Position numbers and translations under genes: made by a program
Shown: positions 1-4,988 of the stretch, one piece after another
Numbering within the stretch: position 1 is the stretch's first letter
Layout of the letters: each line of letters begins with the position of its first letter
The notes under the pieces: model-generated
What the model saw: only the letters and a program-made list of their open reading frames with translations
Database searches by the model: none
Told to the model about the DNA's origin: nothing
DNA from: Segatella salivae DSM 15606
GTDB taxonomy: Bacteria > Bacteroidota > Bacteroidia > Bacteroidales > Bacteroidaceae
Length of the DNA: 5,959 bases
Direction: 5' to 3'
Assembly (NCBI RefSeq): GCF_000185845.1
Contig: NZ_GL629647.1
Location: forward strand, 613,662 to 619,620

Positions 1-440
1 GTGGTTGTAACATTCGTAATGGTGGATTCATTCATTAAAATATTGGCATAAAACCTACGGCGTTGCACCGTTGCAACATTCGCAATTATGGATTCATTCA
101 TGGAAACGCTGGCATAATATCTACAACATTGCGTATTAATGACAAATCTATTGGTTTGCGTTAATACGTCTATTATAATGCATTATCATTGATATTCTCA
201 CAATGAAAACGATATATCATCATTTGATATGCCCTTTTCAACGCCATCGGTGTAACGCTTTTTTAATTTCATCTCTTTCAAAAGGGAAAGCGGCGCAAAG
301 AGAGCGTTTTTCATAAGGATAGACGAACCCCATAGGGGTTCCGCTTTTGATAGCCCAGGGTTGCCAAACGATAGTGCAGGCTACCCTGGGTTAATATGTT
401 AAGTGGAGCACAACGCCATCGGTGTTGCGCTTCTTTTGAT
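1..440. repeat. Long direct repeat, copy A (left edge outside window)
   Basis: This stretch matches bases 591 to about 1028 in the same orientation at an offset of 590. The offset shifts by one or two bases after small indels near 335 and 370. Bases 162-253 are identical to 752-843. I count about ten substitutions in the first 255 bases, so the copies are close relatives despite being non-coding. The copy contains about two 66-base tandem units (1-133), a dyad at 132-168, the 12-base palindrome ATAATGCATTAT (175-186), a hairpin motif at 239-255 and module M1. No gene is recognisable. The copy begins at or before the window edge, so its true length is unknown. Confidence 0.9.
325..437 (+). repeat. 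Composite stem-loop module M1
   Basis: Parts in order: a perfect 7-3-7 hairpin GAACCCC-ATA-GGGGTTC (325-341); CGC; TTTTGATAG; a long-range inverted repeat TAGCCCAGGGT (351-361) with ACCCTGGGTTA (383-393), paired with one wobble; a 17-base spacer; a second 7-3-7 hairpin CAACGCC-ATC-GGTGTTG (411-427); CGC; and a T-rich run (431-437). M2 and M3 share this order and much of the spacing. It resembles a REP/BIME-type intergenic element; its function is not visible. Confidence 0.75.
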
Positions 441-480
441 TAATCCGCCATGAATCCCCTCGCTATAATCATGTTTTCTC

Positions 481-589
481 AAAAAAAGCTCAACACCTAT
501 GGCGTTGAATCTCCTTGCGAACGCTTACCCAGGGTAGGCTCGTTCCTCGCCAACCCTGGGCTATCAAAAGAACAACACCTACGGCGTTG
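481..589 (-). repeat. Composite stem-loop module M2 (inverted relative to M1 and M3)
   Basis: Read on the minus strand this has the same parts as M1: hairpin CAACGCC-GTA-GGTGTTG (589-573), TTC, TTTTGATAG, CCCAGGGT, a 17-base interior, ACCCTGGG, a 17-base spacer (524-508), hairpin CAACGCC-ATA-GGTGTTG (507-491), AGC, and seven T residues (487-481). It faces M1 across a 43-base gap (438-480), so M1 and M2 form a large inverted repeat. The first hairpin differs in sequence from that of M1 but keeps the 7-3-7 shape. Confidence 0.75.
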
Positions 590-723
590 CGTGGTGAGAA
601 CATTCGTCATGGTGGATTCATTCATTAAAATATTGGCATAAAACCTACGGCGTTGCGTCGTTGCAACATTCGCAATTATGGATTCATTCATGCAAACGCT
701 GGCATAATATCTACAACATTGCG
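574..723. repeat. 66-base tandem repeat, about 2.3 units
   Basis: Units begin at 574, 640 and 706 (the last partial). Each starts with a version of AACCTACGGCGTTGCG and continues through ACATTCG, GGATTCATTCAT and TTGGCAT or CTGGCAT. The same array in copy A has units starting at about -16 (outside the window), 50 and 116. The period is a multiple of three. On the minus strand one frame stays open through both copies and reads a 22-residue repeat of the type MNESxxxNVxTTQRRRxYANIL. I do not recognise this peptide, and it may simply be a by-product of the repeat. Confidence 0.8.
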
Positions 724-828
724 TATTAATGACAAATCTATTGGTTTGCGCTAATACGTCTATTATAATGCATTATCATTGATATTCTCACAATGAAAAC
801 GATATATCATCATTTGATATGCCCTTTT

Positions 829-854
829 CAACGCCATCGGTGTTGCGCTTTTTT
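829..854 (+). repeat. Free-standing hairpin with T run
   Basis: The 17-base dyad CAACGCC-ATC-GGTGTTG (829-845) is followed by CGC and six T residues, the same ending as modules M1 and M3 but without the CCCAGGG part. It has the shape of a short intrinsic terminator: a 7-bp stem with one G-U, a 3-base loop, then a U tract three bases later. The copy A counterpart (239-264) keeps the T run but ends GGTGTAA, which weakens the stem. Terminator activity is inferred from shape only. Confidence 0.5.
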
Positions 855-914
855 AAATTTCATCTTTTCAAAAGGGAGGGGGGCTCAAAGAGAGCGTTTT
901 TCATGAGGATAGAC

Positions 915-1024
915 GAACCCCATCGGGGGTTCCGCTTTTGATAGCCCAGGGTTGGCGAGCACAGTGAACTACCCTGGGTTAATATGTTGCGTGGGGTACA
1001 ACGCCATCGGTGTTGCGCTTCTTT
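915..1024 (+). repeat. Composite stem-loop module M3
   Basis: This is the copy B counterpart of M1: hairpin GAACCCC-ATC-GGGGGTTC (915-932, one extra G), CGC, TTTTGATAG, TAGCCCAGGGT (942-952), an 18-base interior, ACCCTGGGTTA (971-981), a 17-base spacer (982-998), hairpin CAACGCC-ATC-GGTGTTG (999-1015), CGC, TTCTTT. The interior has diverged strongly from M1 while both arms and the downstream spacing are kept. Confidence 0.75.
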
Positions 1025-1028
1025 AATT

Positions 1029-1155
1029 TCATCTTTTCAAAAGGGAGGGGGACGCAGGCAGAGGATGTTTGCAGGATTCCTACATGCGTTCGCACACTCA
1101 CACAATCTCATACAAGCGAGAAAGCGCACATCGGTGTGGGATGATACATATAAAC
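1029..1155. other. Intergenic stretch with no recognised feature
   Basis: This lies between the end of repeat copy B and the terminator at 1156. A plus-strand frame starting at 984 is open through here, but it begins in module M3, runs through the terminator stem and has no family resemblance, so I do not call it a gene. A small dyad CACA-TCGG-TGTG sits at about 1127-1138. I see no promoter-like box and nothing else of note. Confidence 0.4.
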
Positions 1156-1200
1156 AAGAAGGGCATTTGGCTGAATCGCCAAATGCCCTTCTTCTTTTTA
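1156..1200. terminator. Strong intrinsic terminator, probably bidirectional
   Basis: A perfect 16-bp stem pairs AAGAAGGGCATTTGGC (1156-1171) with 1178-1193 around the six-base loop TGAATC. On the plus strand it is followed by CTTTTTATT, a good U tract, although no plus-strand gene lies upstream. On the minus strand the stem is followed by TGTTTATATG, a weaker tract, and it sits about 75 bases after the lipoprotein stop codon, where that gene's transcript would be expected to end. Confidence 0.85.
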
Positions 1201-1207
1201 TTCAGTA

Positions 1208-1256
1208 GCTATCCCGTAGATTGAATGAATAGTTATGCTTCAATCAGAAGGATAGC
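1208..1256 (-). other. Two-helix stem-loop in the lipoprotein 3' UTR
   Basis: The outer helix GCTATCC (1208-1214) pairs with GGATAGC (1250-1256), and the inner helix GATTGAA (1219-1225) pairs with TTCAATC (1239-1245). Both are perfect 7-bp stems. They are separated by a symmetric 4x4 internal loop (CGTA opposite AGAA on the plus strand) and closed by a 13-base apical loop. It lies between the tandem TAA stops of the lipoprotein gene and the terminator at 1156, with no T tract of its own. It could be an RNA-processing or stability element, or a DNA-binding dyad; the sequence does not say which. Confidence 0.45.
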
Positions 1257-1269
1257 AACGATAAAATTA

Positions 1270-3093
1270 TTAGTTAATGTTCTGCACCAAGCGACTCATG
1301 TACCCCTGACCAGGTGCTGAAGGGTCGGGGTTGACATAGGTGCCCTGTACTAATCTAACATGTATGATTCCAGAGCCTTTGTATGAAGAGGTGAAATAGT
1401 TTCCATGATTTCCCCATTGAGTAAGCGTTTTACTACCAACCGGTCTATAGGCTGACAACGGAATAAATACCACGCCACTATTCTTTATTTTATCGTATGT
1501 TGTTGCATTTTTAGTCATATGCGCTCCCGTTCCGAAAGTAGGATTTGATGAAGTGAACACCTTTTTGGCTTTGTCAAGCGTCATCTCGTCGGGGAAGATA
1601 ATATAACCACGTTGCTCTCCAGGATTTCGCGTTCCATTTCCATTTTCATCAATATAACATTGTGCCCATTTGGGAATTCTGGTTGAACCACTCACCCAAA
1701 TACGATCGGTCACTGTAGTTGTAGTTTTAGGCAACAGATAATCCCACTCATCAGAGGTCATTGTGCGTGTTTTTTCAGTACCTACATATAACTTATTACC
1801 GAAATCATACTGAGTTTCTATGCCACTTGCAGAACCACCAGGCCTAAAGTATTCAGTTGCTGAAAGTAATGTCGGATTATCTATCATTCCCCATGAAGGA
1901 AGGTCAAAATAACGATAAGTCTTTGGTGAAATATACTCCTTGCCATCCTTCTTGACGGTTTCATAGGTGTAAGTGCCATTCTCTCTCCTTTTATTCTTTG
2001 GCATAGCCATCTCCCATTGTTCAGGAGCTAAACGATAATAACCAGGATGTATGGTATATCTACCAGTGATTTTGAAAGGCTTATCATTTTTCGATTGGAT
2101 AAGAGTATTAGCATTCATTACTTTTTCCATCATGCGTGTGTTATAGGTTGTCATAGGCATCACATACTGCATGTTACCATTGGTAATGGCAACTTTATGC
2201 GTACTACTGACAGAGAAAGTAGCTTTATGTCCATTGTAATAAACAAAAGACTCAGCTTCAGGATAGCTACGTGCCTTGGGAACCTTTGTTACCACATCGC
2301 TATATGAGCCATCATAATAGGCATCGAAAATTAGAGAAGTTCTACCAGGCACAAGGATAGCACAGAAGTTTGTCGCCCCTTCGTCGAAGAACACATTCTC
2401 TTCAGGATCAACTTCTGCACTTGTTGCTGTTGTTCCTGTGGCCTTTCCCGACGTTAAGTCAACAGTTGCAGCGGTGTAAACGCCCTCGCCTCGCATTCCT
2501 ACTCGCGTGATATCAGTTCCATCATCCGTCGACATTGCAAAATGAACAACAGAAAACGCATTTTCCAATGTGATACTACCTTCAACGTTGGCATTAGAAC
2601 CCGAAACGACAATCTTGCCCAAGCCCGACCATACACAATTATTCTTTAAACCATTTATACTCCCTGGCTGCTTGGATAGATCGATGTTAAGCTTACCTGC
2701 AGCTAATTCCTCTTTGCTGATAGTGTTCTTACCCATATAGAAGAAACGATAGACGTTTCCACTGACGATTCGACTTACAGGGATTAATCCAGTAAACTCG
2801 CCACTAACACCATCACGTTTAGTAGACGTCAATGTAAGTGTTGAAACCTTCGTCCTTGAACCATTCGTCGTTACGAGCAGCAGTTTGTCGCCACTCTCCC
2901 ACTTCCTATAACTTTTAGCATTATGCTCATCAGGCAATGTATTTAGCGTAAATTCTGATTCAGCCGTTACAGTAAGAGTCAGCTTTTCCTCATTGGCATC
3001 ATCTTCCAAATAATCGGTAGGGTCAGAAGAACAAGATGTGGTGATAATTGCCATAGCTATGCACACGGCTGACAAAAGAATACTTTTTTTCAT
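1270..3093 (-). CDS. Fimbrillin-like surface lipoprotein with FISUMP-like C-terminal region
   Basis: Predicted outer-membrane lipoprotein of 607 residues, likely displayed at the surface. Residues 1-20 form a signal peptide (MKKS, then a hydrophobic core) ending TTS-Cys21, a slightly atypical lipobox. The next 15 residues hold seven acidic ones, like the Bacteroidetes lipoprotein export signal. Residues about 35-290 resemble fimbrillin/Mfa-like proteins (KWESGDKLLL near 64-73; LENAFSVVHFAM near 176-187). Residues about 292-607 resemble FISUMP proteins in motif order: FSVSSTHKV, NGNMQY, RLAPEQW, MTSDEWDYLL (445-454), GYIIFPDEM (496-504), SGVVFIPLSAYRP (539-551) and a C-terminal VRLV. DENGNGTRNPGE (482-493) looks like a calcium-binding loop. 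The start is set by the signal peptide; no Shine-Dalgarno sequence is seen. It ends in tandem TAA stops and appears monocistronic. Family calls rest on motif memory, not alignment. Ligand and function are unknown. Confidence 0.8.
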   Translation of the reverse strand: MKKSILLSAVCIAMAIITTSCSSDPTDYLEDDANEEKLTLTVTAESEFTLNTLPDEHNAKSYRKWESGDKLLLVTTNGSRTKVSTLTLTSTKRDGVSGEFTGLIPVSRIVSGNVYRFFYMGKNTISKEELAAGKLNIDLSKQPGSINGLKNNCVWSGLGKIVVSGSNANVEGSITLENAFSVVHFAMSTDDGTDITRVGMRGEGVYTAATVDLTSGKATGTTATSAEVDPEENVFFDEGATNFCAILVPGRTSLIFDAYYDGSYSDVVTKVPKARSYPEAESFVYYNGHKATFSVSSTHKVAITNGNMQYVMPMTTYNTRMMEKVMNANTLIQSKNDKPFKITGRYTIHPGYYRLAPEQWEMAMPKNKRRENGTYTYETVKKDGKEYISPKTYRYFDLPSWGMIDNPTLLSATEYFRPGGSASGIETQYDFGNKLYVGTEKTRTMTSDEWDYLLPKTTTTVTDRIWVSGSTRIPKWAQCYIDENGNGTRNPGEQRGYIIFPDEMTLDKAKKVFTSSNPTFGTGAHMTKNATTYDKIKNSGVVFIPLSAYRPVGSKTLTQWGNHGNYFTSSYKGSGIIHVRLVQGTYVNPDPSAPGQGYMSRLVQNIN

Positions 3094-3155
3094 TTTAATA
3101 GTATTAATACCAATTGGTGTATGACTTATTTTTTAACTCTCTAATTATCTGCATA

Positions 3156-3182
3156 CAAAATTACGCAAAAAAGACAAAAATA
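3156..3182 (-). promoter_or_regulatory. Candidate Bacteroidetes promoter -7 boxes for the lipoprotein gene
   Basis: Read on the minus strand, two matches to the Bacteroidetes -7 consensus TAnnTTTG occur: TATTTTTG (3182-3175) and TAATTTTG (3163-3156). The nearer one would give a leader of about 55 bases before the ATG at 3093. I find no clean -33 TTTG at 19-21 bases from either, so which box is used, or whether both are, is open. The region is very AT-rich, which raises the chance of a random match. Confidence 0.45.
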
Positions 3183-3207
3183 ACATGCATTTACAATGTT
3201 TAACTAC

Positions 3208-3223
3208 ATGTGTATCTACACAT
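3208..3223. promoter_or_regulatory. Perfect 7-2-7 dyad upstream of the lipoprotein promoter
   Basis: ATGTGTA-TC-TACACAT is perfectly symmetric. Its edge is 25 bases upstream of the farther -7 box and its centre about 65 bases upstream of the start expected from the nearer box, a typical position for an activator site. The binding protein cannot be named from the sequence. Confidence 0.4.
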
Positions 3224-3277
3224 CATTGCACCAAGAGCATGTTATAACACCTTCAATCCACACCTTTAATTTGTATA

Positions 3278-3295
3278 CTAAGTTTTTATACTTAG
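3278..3295. other. 6-6-6 inverted repeat in the intergenic region
   Basis: CTAAGT (3278-3283) pairs perfectly with ACTTAG (3290-3295) around a TTTTAT loop. It lies between the operon terminator and the lipoprotein promoter. The short AT-rich stem has no adequate T tract, so a terminator role is doubtful. It may be a protein-binding dyad or chance. Confidence 0.3.
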
Positions 3296-3331
3296 AACAA
3301 CAAATAACTGATACAACAAAAGATGTTGGTG

Positions 3332-3361
3332 CTTAAAAACAAAGATTAGACCCTTTAATCT
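3332..3361 (-). terminator. Weak intrinsic terminator of the rarA-dehydrogenase-TRIC operon
   Basis: On the minus strand, directly after the TAG stop at 3362, AGATTA (3361-3356) pairs with TAATCT (3348-3343) around the seven-base loop AAGGGTC and is followed by TTGTTTTTAAG. The stem is short and AT-rich (six pairs plus a flanking G-U), so termination may be partial. Its place right after the last gene of the operon supports the call. Confidence 0.55.
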
Positions 3362-4003
3362 CTACTCATCATTCTCTCCCCTAAGCAAAGGCAGAGAGAT
3401 GTGATATCTTACAGCCACGTATCTGACAAGGCAAATCACAAAAAACGTTACTATTGAGGTTATACCAATGTTTATACCAAGGGCAGCCAACAACCAATAG
3501 ATTAGCCCTCCGGCAACACTTGCCATGGCATAAATGTCTTTCTGAAAAATGATGGGTTCTTGATTTAAGAGCACATCTCGAATGACTCCGCCCGCAACTC
3601 CAGTGATGCATCCCATAACGATAGCAACCCAGAACGGATGGTCATATTGCAGTGTCTTCTGTAATCCGGCGATGGTAAACATTGCAAGCCCCAAAGTGTC
3701 GGTGATGAGCCATGCATTCTCCATGCGACTGAGTTTTTTGGAAAAAAGGATTCCAACAAGCAAGGCGATGATTGTGCAGGTGAAATAGATGCTCGAAGTC
3801 ATCCAAAAGGGAGTTACTCCCAACATCACGTCACGAATGGTTCCGCCGCCGATAGCGACCGCAAAGCCACACACAAAGCCACCAAACCAGTCAAAATGCT
3901 TCGCTGCCGCCATACGAATTCCCGAGATGGCAAAAGCAAATGTACCAATAAACTCGATGATGAGAAGCACTGTGTGTGCTACTTGTGGATTAGGGGCAAT
4001 CAT
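3362..4003 (-). CDS. TRIC/YicG-type (UPF0126) membrane protein, putative cation channel or glycine transporter
   Basis: Integral inner-membrane protein of 213 residues, the usual length for the bacterial TRIC/YicG family (about 205-210). It shows the family's internal duplication: GGGTIRDV at 52-59 and GGVIRDV at 138-144, each in a glycine-rich, kinked helix. About seven hydrophobic segments are visible (roughly 11-30, 40-58, 70-88, 97-115, 124-142, 158-176 and 178-197), with a polar C-terminal tail ending GENDE. Bacterial TRIC proteins are described as trimeric potassium-permeable channels, while the Pfam entry is named for glycine transport; the sequence alone cannot decide. The ATG lies 9 bases after the dehydrogenase stop, so the two are probably co-transcribed and may be translationally coupled. 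It is the last gene before the terminator at 3332-3361. Confidence 0.88.
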   Translation of the reverse strand: MIAPNPQVAHTVLLIIEFIGTFAFAISGIRMAAAKHFDWFGGFVCGFAVAIGGGTIRDVMLGVTPFWMTSSIYFTCTIIALLVGILFSKKLSRMENAWLITDTLGLAMFTIAGLQKTLQYDHPFWVAIVMGCITGVAGGVIRDVLLNQEPIIFQKDIYAMASVAGGLIYWLLAALGINIGITSIVTFFVICLVRYVAVRYHISLPLLRGENDE

Positions 4004-4012
4004 AGTTAGAGT

Positions 4013-4969
4013 TTAAGGATTGACAACGTTTTGTGGATGACCTTCAATGAAAGCTTTGATATTGTCGGCACAAATAGCTAACAATCTTGCACGCGCCTCC
4101 TTCGTAGCCCAAGCAATGTGTGGCGTGATAAACGCGTTGGGTTGCGCAAAGAGAGGATTATCTTCAGAAGGTGGTTCTGAACACATCACATCGGCACCAT
4201 ATCCACCTAACTGTCCATTCTCCAATGCCTCAGCGACATCAGCATCATTAATGAGTTGTCCACGCCCTGTGTTTATCAACAAAGCACCTTTTTTCATCTT
4301 GTTCAGCGTTGCTTTGTTTATCATCTCAAAGGTGTCGGCTGTCAAAGGACAATGCAAAGAGAGGATATCACTCACGGCAAACAGACCTTCGAGCGTGGTT
4401 TTCTGGATTCCTTCGGGCAAATCAGCCGAATTTTTGCTGGTGAAAGCAAAGACATCCATGCCGAAATCGCGCGCAATCTTAGCAACTTTGCATCCAATGT
4501 TTCCTAAGCCTACGATGCCCAAAGTTTTACCACTTATTTCGCGTAAAGGAGTATCCCAATAACAGAAATCAGAATTATGACTCCATTTTCCCTCACGATT
4601 GAGTTGCGCATAATGCTCCACACGATTGGTTAGATTCAAGATGTGTGCAAAGGTCATTTGCGCAACACTTTCTGTGCTATAGGCAGGGATATTTGTTACC
4701 ACAATGCCATGCGCTTTGGCTGCATCGATGTCAACAACATTATATCCGGTGGCCAATACACCAATATATTTTAGTTTCGGCAGCTGCTCAATAATCTCTT
4801 TCGTGATATTTACCTTATTTACAAGTATAATCTCAGCATCTTTAGCCCGATTGACAATGTCTTTCGGTGCGGTACGATCATAGAGTTTGAACTCACCAAG
4901 AGCCTGTATTGTTTCCCAAGATAAATCGCCGGGATTTGCAGCGTAACCATCTAATTCAACTATCTTCAT
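4013..4969 (-). CDS. NAD(P)-dependent D-2-hydroxyacid dehydrogenase (glycerate dehydrogenase/hydroxypyruvate reductase-like)
   Basis: Cytosolic oxidoreductase of 318 residues, full length for the family. It interconverts a 2-keto acid and a D-2-hydroxy acid. The N-terminal substrate domain carries VLATGYNVVD (71-80). The Rossmann domain starts with GLGNIG (154-159), the GxGxxG dinucleotide loop. The catalytic triad is present: Arg236 in INTGRG, Glu265 in CSEPP and His284 in ITPHIAWAT. Residues 173-180 (VFAFTSKN) after the second strand lack the usual acidic NAD-selecting residue, so cofactor choice is uncertain. The overall motif pattern is closest to glycerate dehydrogenase (HprA-like), but erythronate-4-phosphate or D-lactate specificity cannot be excluded. 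The start lies 19 bases after the rarA stop, with no terminator between and only a weak AAAGA upstream. It is the middle gene of the operon. Confidence 0.9.
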   Translation of the reverse strand: MKIVELDGYAANPGDLSWETIQALGEFKLYDRTAPKDIVNRAKDAEIILVNKVNITKEIIEQLPKLKYIGVLATGYNVVDIDAAKAHGIVVTNIPAYSTESVAQMTFAHILNLTNRVEHYAQLNREGKWSHNSDFCYWDTPLREISGKTLGIVGLGNIGCKVAKIARDFGMDVFAFTSKNSADLPEGIQKTTLEGLFAVSDILSLHCPLTADTFEMINKATLNKMKKGALLINTGRGQLINDADVAEALENGQLGGYGADVMCSEPPSEDNPLFAQPNAFITPHIAWATKEARARLLAICADNIKAFIEGHPQNVVNP

Positions 4970-4988
4970 GTCTTTAATAATTTTGTTC

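Larger units (their letters stand above)
591..1028. repeat. Long direct repeat, copy B
   Basis: This is the second copy of the segment at 1-440, in the same orientation. Similarity fades just after the T-rich stretch near 1022. The order of parts is the same: 66-base units, a CGTATTA/TAATACG dyad (722-758), the palindrome ATAATGCATTAT (765-776), a hairpin with T run (829-854) and module M3. Relative to copy A, one arm of the 722-758 dyad has changed (TTAATACG to CTAATACG). The hairpin at 829-845 is fully paired if one G-U is allowed, while its counterpart at 239-255 has lost the last pairs. No transposase or integrase gene accompanies it. Confidence 0.9.

Noticed and set aside
450..641. 63-codon plus-strand open frame
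   Set aside because: It runs through module M2 and the 66-base repeat. Peptides such as PRVGSFLANPGL are typical spurious translations of CCCAGGG-type intergenic repeats.
1..1028. CRISPR array or insertion sequence
   Set aside because: The repeats are not a regular series of short repeats with unique spacers. No cas gene, transposase, terminal inverted repeats or target duplication is visible.
984..1208. 74-codon plus-strand open frame
   Set aside because: It starts inside module M3, crosses the 16-bp terminator stem, has no promoter or ribosome site and resembles nothing I know.
1..1269. tRNA, rRNA or known riboswitch in the gene-free block
   Set aside because: No cloverleaf with a T-loop GTTCRA sequence, no ribosomal RNA core sequence and no riboswitch signature was recognised on either strand. 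The hairpins are all explained by the repeats or the terminator.
4047..4562. 171-codon open frame on the plus strand
   Set aside because: It is fully antisense to the dehydrogenase, whose catalytic and cofactor motifs are intact. The translated product shows no family motifs and has no promoter-like box.
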